From Nocardioides sp. Soil805 (lineage in GTDB: Bacteria; Actinomycetota; Actinomycetes; Propionibacteriales; Nocardioidaceae), in the NCBI RefSeq assembly GCF_001429625.1, contig NZ_LMSU01000003.1, positions 62,001-126,000 on the forward strand: a DNA stretch of 64,000 nucleotides, given 5' to 3'. The notes beneath the pieces were generated by a model, which worked only from the letters and a program-made list of their open reading frames with translations, had not been told where the DNA came from and searched no databases. Each line of letters opens with the position of its first letter. Within the stretch, counting starts at the first letter, position 1. The translations under genes were made by a program, and so were the position numbers. Below, piece after piece: positions 33,149 to 41,688 of the stretch.

Positions 33149-33805
33149 TCAGAGACCTTGTGGAGATCGATCTCCATCGCGGCGAGCGGCGAGCACGACG
33201 CCCGCGGCCCACCCGGGAGCGCGGCCCCCGCGAGGTGGGGAGATCGCCCCGAGGTCGTGTCCCGACCGGGCCAGCACCCAGGCGACGGCGGAGTTGGAGT
33301 TCCACATGTCACCGGTGCCCAGCTCGTCGCGTCCCCACGTCAGGGCCGGGACCGCTCCGACCACGTCCACCACCGCTGCCGCCCTGGTGCGGTCACGGCT
33401 GACGTGCACCGGGCTGTCGACGGCCTCGTCGACGTCCGGCAGCCGGCCACCGGGCCAGCAGCGCAGCTCGTAGCGGAACGCGCGCAACCGTCCGAGCCGC
33501 CTCGACGCGACGGGACCCTCGAGGACGACGCCACGCTGGACGTCCGGGACGTTCCAGACCGGACCCATCTCGATGCAGTGGGTGACGCGGCCCAGGCGCA
33601 CCATCAGCCCGCAGTGGTAGAGGTCCGCCGGTGCGCGTCGCTGCCTCCGGGCGGTGATGCGCTCGTAGACGCGGCCGTTCCATCGCACGACCCGTCCGCC
33701 CGCGCCGAGCGGCAGCCAGTACAGGTCCACCCAGGCGTCTCGTGCGTCCTCCACGACCGTCACCCCACCACGCTGCAGGATCGAGGCGTCAGTGCCGAAG
33801 GTCAC
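33149..33805 (-). CDS. Conserved hypothetical actinobacterial protein
   Basis: The 218-residue soluble protein has the motifs Y-H-C-G-L-M-V-R-L-G-R, I-E-M-G-P-V-W-N, F-R-Y-E-L-R-C-W and T-W-G-R-D-E-L-G-T-G-D-M-W-N-S-N-S. The conserved Cys/His and Asp/Asn pairs hint at a papain-like or lipid-modifying fold, but this is not established. The start is GTG 33805. It is divergent from the PAP2 fusion gene 65 bp away, suggesting a related role. Confidence 0.6.
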   Translation of the reverse strand: MTFGTDASILQRGGVTVVEDARDAWVDLYWLPLGAGGRVVRWNGRVYERITARRQRRAPADLYHCGLMVRLGRVTHCIEMGPVWNVPDVQRGVVLEGPVASRRLGRLRAFRYELRCWPGGRLPDVDEAVDSPVHVSRDRTRAAAVVDVVGAVPALTWGRDELGTGDMWNSNSAVAWVLARSGHDLGAISPPRGGRAPGWAAGVVLAARRDGDRSPQGL

Positions 33806-33870
33806 CGCGGCGTACCCCGTTGCGGTGGGGCGTGAGGGACGCGGGCGCCCACCGCTGGCAGTATCAAGGC

Positions 33871-35619
33871 ATGCACGGGGACACGCACGCCACCGTGACG
33901 TACGCTGAGCGCGACGTCCGGCCGTGGCACCGCGCGTACGGGCTGCAGGTCGTCCTCGCCGTCGGGCTGATGGGCGCGGCCGTTCTGGTCGCCGGCATCG
34001 AGCACCTTCCGCTGCGCGACCCGGACGACTCCATCGTCGGGCCGTCGTACATCCGGCTCCCGCTCCTCGCGCTCGCCTGCTTCCTCGTCGACGTGGCGGT
34101 GCGCGCCCTGCGCGGGGACGGTCTCGCCGGGTGGCGGTCGCGAGTCCCGGGGATCGTGCGCGAGCGCTGGAGCGCCCCGCGAGTGCGTCTCGTCCTCATC
34201 GGGATGGGCAGCTGGTACCTCGCCTACGTCGGCTTCCGCAACCTCAAGAGCTACGTCCCGTTCGTGCGCCCGCACATGCTGGACGAGCAGCTGCTGCGCC
34301 TCGACCGGGAGCTGGCGCTGGGCCACGACCCGGCCACGCTGCTTCACGACCTGATGGGCACCGGGTTCGCCGCGCACCTCATGTCGCTGACGTACGTCGC
34401 GTGGATCGTGTTCCTGACCGTGTCACTGGTGATCGCGCTGTTCTGGACCAGCAACATCGACACCGCCTGCTGGTACGTCACGGCGGTCGCGGTCAACTGG
34501 GTGCTGGGCGTGTCCATCTACTACCTCGTGCCGTCGACCGGACCGATCTACGCCCGCCCCGAGCTGTTCGCGGACCTGCCCGTCACGCAGGTGACCCACA
34601 TCGCGCAGAGCTGGCTCGACGACCGCACCGCCATGCTGGCCGACCCGTTCGGCACCGACGCCCTGCAGACGATCGCGGCCTTCGCGTCGCTGCACGTCTC
34701 GGTGATGGTCACCGCCTCCCTCGTCGCGATGATGATCGGCCTGAGGCCGCTGTGGATCCAGTGGGCCCTGTGGGTGTTCCTCGTCCTCAACGTCCTGGCC
34801 ACCGTCTACCTCGGTTGGCACTACTTCGTCGACGTCCTCGGCGGGGTGGGCATCGGGGTGGCCGCCGTGTGGATCGCGGCCTGGGGGACCGGCAACCGGC
34901 ACCGGCTCCCCTCGCTCCTCCCGTCGCGGCACAGCGACGCGGACGTCCTGGCGCCGCGCACCGCCGGGGCCGACGCCCGGGTCGTCGGCCGCGTGCGACC
35001 CGAGCGCGAGCGGTTCTGGACCTGGCCCACGGTCGTGACCGTGCTCCGCACCGTCGGTGCGCTGGTCCTGGTGGCCCTCGCGTTCCGCGAGCACTCCACG
35101 GCCCTGCTGCTCGCCGCGCTGGCGATCTACTGGACCGGCGACATCCTCGACGGCTGGCTGGCCCGGCGCCTCGACCAGGAGACGCGGACCGGGGCCGTGG
35201 CGGACATCGTCTGCGACCGGCTCTCGGCGGTCCCGATCTACGTCGGGCTGGTGTGGATGGACACGACCCTGGCGCTGCCGGTGGCCGTCTACGTCGTGGA
35301 GTTCCTCGTCGTCGACCTGCTGCTCTCGCTGGCCTTCCTGGCCTGGCCGCTGGTCAGCCCCAACTACTTCTACCTGGTGGACCACCGGATCTGGGCGCTC
35401 AACTGGTCGCCGCTGGCCAAGACGGTCAACGGGGCGGCCTTCCTCGGCGTGCTGCTCCTGACCGGTGACGTCGTGCTCGCCACCGTCTTCGCGCTCGCCC
35501 TGCTCACGGTCAAGGCAGGGTGCCTGGCCTGGGTCCTGCGCCGCGCGCTGCCCGGTGCGTCCAGCCGCGAGCTGCGGGTCCGGCCCCACGTCGGACCCTC
35601 GGCGCGGACGTCGGCGTGA
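33871..35619 (+). CDS. Fusion: PAP2-type phosphatase + CDP-alcohol phosphatidyltransferase
   Basis: The 582-residue protein joins two membrane lipid enzymes. The N-half (about 20-350) is an AUR1/PAP2_3-like phosphatase or phosphotransferase, with F-A-S-L-H-V-S (His at about 275) and Y-L-G-W-H-Y-F-V-D (His about 317, Asp about 321). The C-half (about 385-560) has the complete CDP-alcohol motif D-x2-DG-x2-AR-x8-G-x3-D-x3-D at residues 424-449. It could make a phosphatidyl-alcohol and then remove or transfer the head-group phosphate (inference). The next gene is a paralogue of the N-half and overlaps it by 4 bp. Confidence 0.85.
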   Translation: MHGDTHATVTYAERDVRPWHRAYGLQVVLAVGLMGAAVLVAGIEHLPLRDPDDSIVGPSYIRLPLLALACFLVDVAVRALRGDGLAGWRSRVPGIVRERWSAPRVRLVLIGMGSWYLAYVGFRNLKSYVPFVRPHMLDEQLLRLDRELALGHDPATLLHDLMGTGFAAHLMSLTYVAWIVFLTVSLVIALFWTSNIDTACWYVTAVAVNWVLGVSIYYLVPSTGPIYARPELFADLPVTQVTHIAQSWLDDRTAMLADPFGTDALQTIAAFASLHVSVMVTASLVAMMIGLRPLWIQWALWVFLVLNVLATVYLGWHYFVDVLGGVGIGVAAVWIAAWGTGNRHRLPSLLPSRHSDADVLAPRTAGADARVVGRVRPERERFWTWPTVVTVLRTVGALVLVALAFREHSTALLLAALAIYWTGDILDGWLARRLDQETRTGAVADIVCDRLSAVPIYVGLVWMDTTLALPVAVYVVEFLVVDLLLSLAFLAWPLVSPNYFYLVDHRIWALNWSPLAKTVNGAAFLGVLLLTGDVVLATVFALALLTVKAGCLAWVLRRALPGASSRELRVRPHVGPSARTSA

Positions 35620-36638
35620 GGTTGCCCGCACCGCCCGGTCACGGGTGGGTGGCCCGGGTGTGGGTCGTCGTCGCGCTCTTCGCGCTGGTCACCGCGTGGG
35701 CGTCGTACCAGGTCGGCGTCCCCGTCCGGGACCCGAACGGCGCGTGGCTGCCCCGGCGGCTCGCGGTCGCGCTGGTCCTGCTCGCGCTGCTCGCGGTGGT
35801 GGACGCCGCAGTCCGGGCCCGGCGATCGGGGGCCCCCCGGCGCGTCCTGCTCGTGCTGCGCGAGCGCTGGTCGGGGCCGCGGATGGTGCTCGCGGCCACC
35901 GGCCTGCTGGCCTACCACGTGGTCTACCTCTGCTACCACAACCTGAAGAGCTGGCTGGTGTTCTCCGAGCCCCGCGACGCCATGCTGCAGCGTTGGGACG
36001 AGTGGATCTTCGTGGGCCACAGTCCCGCCGTGCTGCTGCACGACCTCCTCGGTGAGCACGTCGCGGCGTACGTCCTGACGGCCTGGTACGTCTCGTTCTC
36101 GACCGTCGTGACGATCGCCCTCGTCTCCTCGCTGGCCTTCACCGAGGAGGTCCGCGAGGGGTACGTCTACCTCACCTCCGCGATGTGGGTCTGGATCCTC
36201 GGGGTCGGCGCCTACCACCTGATCCCGTCGCTGGGTCCCTTCAGCCACACGCCGCAGGACTTCGCCGGGCTGGCCCGGACGGTCACCCAGGACACGCAGG
36301 CGCGCTACCTCGCGCAGCGCGCCCGGCTGCTGGCGGACCCGCAGGCACACGACGCGACCGCGCAGATCGGTGCCTTCGCGAGCCTGCACGTCGCGGTCGT
36401 GCTGATGATCCTGCTCATGGCCCGTTACTACGGCCTGCGGCGCACGACGCTGGCCCTGACCGTCTACCTCGCCGGCACCATGGTGGCGACGGTCTACCTC
36501 GGCTGGCACTTCGTGGTCGACCTCGCCGGCGGGGTCGTGGTCGCGTACGCCGCCGTGGCCCTGGGCCGCATGACGATCCACCCGCCGCGAGCGCGGCGCG
36601 ACGCCCGGCTCTCCGCCTCCCTCACCCCGCGGGGGTGA
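35616..36638 (+). CDS. PAP2_3 / AUR1-like phosphatase
   Basis: The 340-residue membrane protein is a clear paralogue of the N-half of the preceding fusion. Shared blocks are L-R-E-R-W-S-G-P-R, H-N-L-K-S-W-L-V-F, Y-H-L-I-P-S-L-G-P, F-A-S-L-H-V-A-V and T-V-Y-L-G-W-H-F-V-V-D. Six or so membrane helices are present. It probably acts on lipid phosphates or on inositol-lipid headgroup transfer. GTG 35616 overlaps the fusion gene stop, so a tandem duplication followed by domain gain or loss is likely. Confidence 0.83.
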   Translation: MRLPAPPGHGWVARVWVVVALFALVTAWASYQVGVPVRDPNGAWLPRRLAVALVLLALLAVVDAAVRARRSGAPRRVLLVLRERWSGPRMVLAATGLLAYHVVYLCYHNLKSWLVFSEPRDAMLQRWDEWIFVGHSPAVLLHDLLGEHVAAYVLTAWYVSFSTVVTIALVSSLAFTEEVREGYVYLTSAMWVWILGVGAYHLIPSLGPFSHTPQDFAGLARTVTQDTQARYLAQRARLLADPQAHDATAQIGAFASLHVAVVLMILLMARYYGLRRTTLALTVYLAGTMVATVYLGWHFVVDLAGGVVVAYAAVALGRMTIHPPRARRDARLSASLTPRG

Positions 36639-36695
36639 TGGCGCGGGGTCGGACGGGTGCCATCGTCGGCAGGGACCGGTGAGAGGAGAACCGCC

Positions 36696-37130
36696 ATGGC
36701 CACCGCGCCCACCACACCGAGCACCGAGCAGGACGAGGACCAACCGTCCCGGTTCTGGAACGGCATGATCGCGTTCGCCGCCTTCATGCTGCTGCTGATC
36801 GGCGGGTTCCACTTCCTCGGCGGCCTCGTCGGCATGCTCGAGGACGACCAGTACCTCGTGGGGGACTCCGAGCTCCTGATCCAGACCAACTACCGGGCGT
36901 GGGGCGTGGCCCACATGCTCATCGCGGTCCTCATGTGGGCGACCGCCTACGGCCTCTTCTGGCGCAAGACCTGGGCGCGCTCGGTGGCTGTCGGGATCGC
37001 CGCCCTGAGCCTGCTGACCAACGTCGCCTTCCTGGCGGCCAACCCCTGGTGGTTCACCACCATGATCGTGATGGACCTCCTGGTGATCTACGCGGTGACC
37101 GTCCACGGCGGCGTGGAGGAGATCGCCTGA
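36696..37130 (+). CDS. DUF7144-like four-helix membrane protein
   Basis: The 144-residue protein has a polar N-terminus, F-W-N-G-M-I-A-F-A-A-F-M-L-L, and four membrane helices (about 22-45, 68-88, 92-112, 117-137), the layout of DUF7144 proteins. Function is unknown. GAGAGGAG lies 6 nt before the ATG. A 12-bp gap separates it from the next gene on the same strand. Confidence 0.75.
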   Translation: MATAPTTPSTEQDEDQPSRFWNGMIAFAAFMLLLIGGFHFLGGLVGMLEDDQYLVGDSELLIQTNYRAWGVAHMLIAVLMWATAYGLFWRKTWARSVAVGIAALSLLTNVAFLAANPWWFTTMIVMDLLVIYAVTVHGGVEEIA

Positions 37131-37142
37131 CATGCTGCGGGC

Positions 37143-37778
37143 GTGACCCGCCACGCCCGCCGGCTCCTCATGCTCCTGCTCGGCTGCGTCGTGCTCGGCG
37201 CCGGTGTGGCGCTCTTCCTCACCGCCGACCTCGGCTCGGACGGGTACTCCACCCTCGTCAACGGCATCGCGCTGAGCACCGGGCTCGCCTTCTGGGTCGC
37301 CAACCTGCTGGTCGGCGTCACCCTGGTCGCGCTGGCCGCCGTACGACGCGTGCGTCCGGGGGTGGGCACCGTGGTCCAAGTGGTGCTCGTCGGGGTGACC
37401 GTCTCCGTGCTCGTCGAGCTGCTCGAGACCCCCGACGACCTCACACCGCGGCTGCTCCTGCTGGTCGCGGCGTTCCCCGTCCTCGCGGTGGGGATCGCGG
37501 TCTACCTGGGCAGCCACACCGGGGCCGGGCCTGCGGAGGCGGCCGCGCTGGCGTGGGACCCGCCCGTGCCGTTCCGGTGGAGCTACAGCGCGGTCCAGGG
37601 CGGAGGGGCGCTCCTCGGGTGGCTCCTCGGCGCCACGATCGGGCTCGGCACGGTCGCGGTGATCGTGCTGCTCGGCCCCGCGGTCGACCTCGCGAGCCGG
37701 GTGCTGCGCCTCGACGTGCACCAGGGCGGGAGCAGGTCGGGACCTTCGACCCTTCAGCGCGAGCAGGGGACTGCCTAG
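37143..37778 (+). CDS. YczE/YitT-like membrane protein
   Basis: The 211-residue protein has five or six membrane helices and the YczE-like features G-V-A-L-F-L-T-A-D-L-G-S-D-G-Y-S-T-L-V-N-G and a second gate-like A-G-P-A-E-A. Function is unknown. The start is GTG 37143. A DosR-like box for the following genes lies within its last codons, so the regulon promoter is embedded in this gene. Confidence 0.75.
   Translation: MTRHARRLLMLLLGCVVLGAGVALFLTADLGSDGYSTLVNGIALSTGLAFWVANLLVGVTLVALAAVRRVRPGVGTVVQVVLVGVTVSVLVELLETPDDLTPRLLLLVAAFPVLAVGIAVYLGSHTGAGPAEAAALAWDPPVPFRWSYSAVQGGGALLGWLLGATIGLGTVAVIVLLGPAVDLASRVLRLDVHQGGSRSGPSTLQREQGTA
37739..37752. promoter_or_regulatory. DosR-like box (small protein / WS-DGAT)
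   Basis: GGGACCTTCGACCC lies 68 bp upstream of the TTG start of the small gene and about 307 bp upstream of the WS/DGAT start. It overlaps the 3' end of the YczE-like gene. Confidence 0.6.
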
Positions 37779-37820
37779 CCTCGACGTCGAACCGAGCCGC
37801 CACCGCTGGAGGAGCAGACG

Positions 37821-37994
37821 TTGGACTCACGACAAGCCGCCCCGACCGTCACCCGTGTCGACCGCTGGCGTTACCGGTCGGCCGTGCAGGCCGCCCGGGT
37901 CCTGAACTCGGTCGGTCGGCGGGACGCGACCGACGCCAGGTCCCGCACCGAGGACCGGCCCCGCGCCGGCGCGATGCGAGCCGCCAGCCGCTAG
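37821..37994 (+). CDS. Small basic protein, TTG start
   Basis: This short gene encodes 57 residues (V-D-R-W-R-Y-R-S-A-V-Q-A-A-R-V-L-N in the middle), very rich in Arg and Ala. The TTG at 37821 is preceded by GGAGGAG with a 6-nt spacer, the strongest ribosome site nearby, and the codons are almost all GC-ending. It lies 68 bp after a DosR-like box and 65 bp before the WS/DGAT gene. It could be a small regulator or adaptor. It is not recognised. Confidence 0.6.
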   Translation: MDSRQAAPTVTRVDRWRYRSAVQAARVLNSVGRRDATDARSRTEDRPRAGAMRAASR

Positions 37995-38059
37995 CCCGGT
38001 CGGTCGCCGCCCGCAGTGTCCACAGGAGCGTCGTACGCCGAACGGTCGAGGAGAGCTCC

Positions 38060-39496
38060 ATGGAACGACTGACCCCGCTGGCCACCGCGTTCCTCGACGC
38101 CGAGGACGTGGACCCCCGGGCGGCGCTGGCCATCGGGTCGCTGGCCGTCTTCGAGGGACCCGCGCCCCCGTTCGACGAGTTCGTCGCGCTGATCGCCGGG
38201 CGGCTCCCGCTGATCCCGCGCTACCGGCAGAAGCTGCGCACCGTCCCGCTGGGCCTTGCCGCGCCGATGTGGGTCGACGACCCCGACTTCGACATCCGCT
38301 GGCACATCCGCAACACGGCGCTGCCCGCTCCCGGGGGTCGCGAGGAGATCGGCCGGTTGATGAGCCGCGTGATGTCCCGCCGGATGGACCGTGACCGCCC
38401 GCTGTGGGAGTACTGGTTCTGCGAGGGGCTCGCGGACGGACGGTGGGCCTTGCTGTCCAAGCTGCACCACAGCCTGGTCGACGGCGTGTCCGGGACCGAC
38501 CTCTACCAGCTGGTGCTCGATCCCACCCCTACGCCGCGGGAGCCGGTGCTGGACGAGTGGGTCGCCGCGGATCCGCCGTCGACGCTGTCGGTGACCGCAC
38601 GGGCCGCCTGGGAGCTGGCGACCTCGCCTGTGCCGGCGGCACGCGCCGCGGTCAGGACGCTCACCAGCCCGCGCCGGCTGGTCCGGGTGTCCACCGAGGC
38701 CGCCCGGGGTGTGCTCGCCATGACCTCGGCCCTGCGCCCGGTGCGGTCCACGTCCCTGACCGGCCCCCTCGACGGCAGTCGTCGCTACACGTGGGTGGAC
38801 GTGTCCCTGGACGACATCCGCGTCGTGCGCAAGCGGTACGGCGTCACGGTCAACGACGTGGCCCTGGCCGCGGTGACCGGCAGCTTCCGGCTGCTGCTGA
38901 TGTCGCGCGGCGAGGAGCCCGACGCGCACACCCTGCGCTCCCTGGTCCCCGTGTCCACCCGCGAGCCCGGCACCGAGTCGATCCCCGACAACCGCGTCAC
39001 GATGATGCTGCCCCACCTGCCGGTGGAGCTCGCCGACCCGCGCGAGCGGCTGCACGCGGTGCGGCAGCGGGTGCATGCCCTGCGGGCCCAGTACGAGCCG
39101 GAGGCGGGGGCCCTGATGACCGACGCGGCGGCGTACGCACCCTTCCTCCCGGTCGCCTGGGGCATCCGGCTCGGCCTGCGGCTGCCCCAGCGGCAGATCG
39201 CGACCGTGACCACCAACGTGCCCGGTCCGCGGATGACGCTCTACGCCCTGGGCCGTGAGGTGCAGGAGATGCTGCCGTACGTCCCGATCGCCGACCGCGT
39301 ACGGATCGGGGTGGCGATGTTCTCCTACCGGGACACGCTCACCTTCGGCATCACGGGCGACTACGACACGACGCCCGACCTCCAGCTCCTCGCCGACGGG
39401 ATCGCATCGTCCCTGGCGGAGCTGGTGGACCTGGCTGGGGCGGTGGAGCCGGTGGAGCCGGTGGAGCCGGTGGAGCCGGTGGAGCCGGCCCGCTGA
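38060..39496 (+). CDS. WS/DGAT wax ester synthase / diacylglycerol acyltransferase
   Basis: The 478-residue protein has the acyltransferase motif H-H-S-L-V-D-G at 136-142, P-L-W-E-Y-W just before it, N-D-V-A-L-A-A-V-T-G at about 270, and the late T-T-N-V-P-G-P. It transfers fatty acyl-CoA to diacylglycerol or a fatty alcohol, forming storage lipid at the membrane. Its mycobacterial relative Tgs1 is a DosR-regulon member. GAGGAG precedes the ATG. The C-terminus ends in five V-E-P repeats encoded by a 9-bp tandem repeat. Confidence 0.92.
   Translation: MERLTPLATAFLDAEDVDPRAALAIGSLAVFEGPAPPFDEFVALIAGRLPLIPRYRQKLRTVPLGLAAPMWVDDPDFDIRWHIRNTALPAPGGREEIGRLMSRVMSRRMDRDRPLWEYWFCEGLADGRWALLSKLHHSLVDGVSGTDLYQLVLDPTPTPREPVLDEWVAADPPSTLSVTARAAWELATSPVPAARAAVRTLTSPRRLVRVSTEAARGVLAMTSALRPVRSTSLTGPLDGSRRYTWVDVSLDDIRVVRKRYGVTVNDVALAAVTGSFRLLLMSRGEEPDAHTLRSLVPVSTREPGTESIPDNRVTMMLPHLPVELADPRERLHAVRQRVHALRAQYEPEAGALMTDAAAYAPFLPVAWGIRLGLRLPQRQIATVTTNVPGPRMTLYALGREVQEMLPYVPIADRVRIGVAMFSYRDTLTFGITGDYDTTPDLQLLADGIASSLAELVDLAGAVEPVEPVEPVEPVEPAR
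39442..39486 (+). repeat. Five copies of a 9-bp tandem repeat in the WS/DGAT 3' end
   Basis: GGTGGAGCC is repeated five times without variation, encoding a V-E-P tail. Copy changes keep the reading frame, so length variation between strains is expected. Confidence 0.85.
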
Positions 39497-39525
39497 CGAC
39501 GTCCGGTCAGACGGCGGTCAGCGGG
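39489..39525. terminator. Bidirectional hairpin containing both stop codons
   Basis: CCCGCTGAC at 39489-39497 pairs perfectly with GTCAGCGGG at 39517-39525. The TGA of WS/DGAT and the stop of the PAP2 gene are in opposite arms. Confidence 0.6.
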
Positions 39526-40102
39526 GTCGTACCCGCTCGACGAGCATGACGACCGCCTCGCCGGAGGTCATCCCGATGAGCGACCCCGCCACCACGTCGC
39601 CGGGGTAGTGCACGCCCGCGTGGACCCGGGACTCCGCGACCGCGGTCGCCACCAGTCGCAGGCCGGGGCCGGCCCACGGGACGACGGCGCTGACCCCCTC
39701 GGCGAAGGCGAAGGCCGAGGCGGAGTGCCCGGACGGGAAGGACGTGGACAACGGCATCGGCACGTGCCGCGGGTGGGCCTCCTCGGCGCGCCCCGGTCGC
39801 CGCCGGCGCGCGAGCGGCTTGGCGAGGAGGTTGGTCGAGGCGGAGGCCAGGGCGATCGACCCCAATCCCGTCACCGCGGCCCGGCGCCCCTCCGGACCGC
39901 CGAGCAGGGCCATCGCGGTCGCCACGCCGAACCAGAGCTTCGACTTGTCCGCGGCCAGGCTCAGCCGACGCAGCCCGGCGTCGAGCGTGGGCGTCTCCGA
40001 CTCGGCCACGGCGACGTAGAGGGCCCGGTCGAGCAGCGACAGCTCCCGCAGCGACGCGCGCAGCCGCGGGAACGACGAGGAGGCCTCCGGGGACGACGTC
40101 AC
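39518..40102 (-). CDS. PAP2-family lipid phosphatase
   Basis: The 194-residue membrane protein has all three PAP2 motifs: K-P-L-A-R-R-R-R-P, P-S-G-H-S and S-R-V-H-A-G-V-H-Y-P-G-D. It probably dephosphorylates phosphatidic acid or an isoprenyl/lipid pyrophosphate. GTG 40102 overlaps the stop of the DAGK-like gene by 4 bp, so the kinase and phosphatase are made together. It converges on WS/DGAT, whose substrate diacylglycerol it could supply (inference). Confidence 0.88.
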   Translation of the reverse strand: MTSSPEASSSFPRLRASLRELSLLDRALYVAVAESETPTLDAGLRRLSLAADKSKLWFGVATAMALLGGPEGRRAAVTGLGSIALASASTNLLAKPLARRRRPGRAEEAHPRHVPMPLSTSFPSGHSASAFAFAEGVSAVVPWAGPGLRLVATAVAESRVHAGVHYPGDVVAGSLIGMTSGEAVVMLVERVRPR

Positions 40103-41487
40103 GGCGCACCCCCGGTCCCCTGCGCCGCCGGAACGGGCGAGCGACCACGCGCGATCGTGACCAGCTCGCCCGGGTGGAGCCCGTGGGCACGGCGCCGTGC
40201 CGCCACCTCGAGGCTGTCGGGCGGCACCCTCAGCCGGAGGCCGGCCGGGTGGATGGCGAACTCGAGCGGGGTGGGGAGCTCGAGGGACTCCCCGTCGACG
40301 CCGGCGAAGACCTGGCCGCTGTGGGACCGGATCTCGAAGGTTGTCGTCGCGAACTGGTGGATGCGAGGGTCCCGCCGTCCGAGCCCGGTGGTCGAGCGGA
40401 CCACCATCGCGGCCGCCTCGAGGCCGGTCCGGGCGGTCACGGCGACCACGCCCAGGGTGCCCGTCTCGATGCTGCGGCGCTGGGAGATGTCCAGGGCGGG
40501 TCCCAGCACGTAGGGGTTGTTCGAGACCAGGACCATGAACGCGCCGTCCACCACCACGCCGTCGGGCCGGGTGAACTGCAGGTCGAACGGCTCGGCCTGG
40601 CGTCCGAGGAGCTCGGGCAGCAGCTGCCGGGAGGTCTCCCGCTTGGCGTCGCGGTAGCCCTCCTCCTGCACGATCGTGGCGTAGATGCCGAGCGAGACGT
40701 TGTTGACGAAGAGCCGGTCGCCGACGGTGGCGTAGTCGACCCGACGCTCGACGCCGTCGCGGAAGGCCACCATGCCGGTGCGCGGGTCCTCCCGGTCCAG
40801 GCCGAGGTCGAGGGCGAAGTGGTTGCGCGTCCCCGCCGAGATGCACACGAACGGGAGGTCGTGGTCGATGGCGATGGAGGCGACCAGGGCCTGCGAGCCG
40901 TCCCCGCCGGCCATGCCGAGGCAGTCCGCGCCCTTCGCGATCGCCTCGTGCGCCAGCTGGGCGAGGTCCAGGCCGTGGTCCAGGAGGACGGTCTCCACAC
41001 CCAGCTCGGCCGCCAGCGCAGTCAGGCCGAACCGCTCCACCTTCCCCCCGCCGGACCAGGGGTTGCACAGCAGCACCGGCCTGCGTGGCGGCTCGTGGAC
41101 CTCGGCCGCCCGTCGTGCCGGCTCGTGGAGCTCGCGCAGCATCGCCACCCGGGCGGTCGTGGTGGCCAGGACCGCGAGGCCGGCCAGCAGGAGCAGCGCC
41201 AGGACGGGAGCCGTGGCCCCGGACAGCGACCTCACGACCGCGAGCCCGATGGCCGCGGCGCCGAGCAGCGCCAGGACGATCCCCACCGCGCGGCGGGGCA
41301 TCCGCTCGGTGACGGCCCACCACGCGCCGGCCACCACGAGCGCGAGGCCCAGCAACCCGCCGACGAGGAGGCCGGGGTGGCGCACCAGCAGCACCACCAC
41401 CGCGACCGCCAGGGCCGCGGTGCTGACCAGGGACACGACCGCCGCCCACCGGCGCCGTGACGAGGGCGGATCCAGGACCTGTGCCAC
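40099..41487 (-). CDS. Diacylglycerol kinase-family protein with membrane N-terminus
   Basis: The 462-residue protein has four membrane helices in the first 110 residues, then a DAGK catalytic domain (about 135-440) with C-N-P-W-S-G-G-G-K, G-M-A-G-G-D-G-S-Q-A-L-V and S-A-G-T-R-N-H-F-A-L-D-L-G-L-D. The G-G-D-G-S nucleotide motif is intact, so it probably phosphorylates diacylglycerol or another lipid alcohol. Start GTG 41487 is favoured because the hydrophobic region begins shortly after; an ATG at 41643 gives an unlikely leader. Confidence 0.85.
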   Translation of the reverse strand: MAQVLDPPSSRRRWAAVVSLVSTAALAVAVVVLLVRHPGLLVGGLLGLALVVAGAWWAVTERMPRRAVGIVLALLGAAAIGLAVVRSLSGATAPVLALLLLAGLAVLATTTARVAMLRELHEPARRAAEVHEPPRRPVLLCNPWSGGGKVERFGLTALAAELGVETVLLDHGLDLAQLAHEAIAKGADCLGMAGGDGSQALVASIAIDHDLPFVCISAGTRNHFALDLGLDREDPRTGMVAFRDGVERRVDYATVGDRLFVNNVSLGIYATIVQEEGYRDAKRETSRQLLPELLGRQAEPFDLQFTRPDGVVVDGAFMVLVSNNPYVLGPALDISQRRSIETGTLGVVAVTARTGLEAAAMVVRSTTGLGRRDPRIHQFATTTFEIRSHSGQVFAGVDGESLELPTPLEFAIHPAGLRLRVPPDSLEVAARRRAHGLHPGELVTIARGRSPVPAAQGTGGAP

Positions 41488-41588
41488 CGTGCTCGCTCCC
41501 GTCGTCCGACGTACGTCGTCGCTCGGCGACGCCTCGACGTCCGACGCTAGGAGCGGCAGCGGGGCGGGACCTCCCCCCGACGCCTCCT

Positions 41589-41600
41589 TCACCCGGGTGA
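41589..41600. promoter_or_regulatory. 12-bp perfect palindrome
   Basis: TCACCCGGGTGA lies in the divergent gap between the DAGK-like and SulP genes. The same 12-mer occurs at 44176-44187 in another divergent gap, which suggests a shared operator. Confidence 0.35.
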
Positions 41601-41688
41601 GGTCGCCGCGGGGGTGGGGACGCCGCGCTCGACCCTGGAGCACGATGGGGCTGCGCCACCGCGGCGCGACACGGCGTGGGGGTACCTC

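Noticed and set aside
41566..41579. GGGACCTCCCCCCG upstream of the DAGK-like gene as a DosR-like box
   Set aside because: Only the left arm matches; the right arm lacks the inner G and final C.
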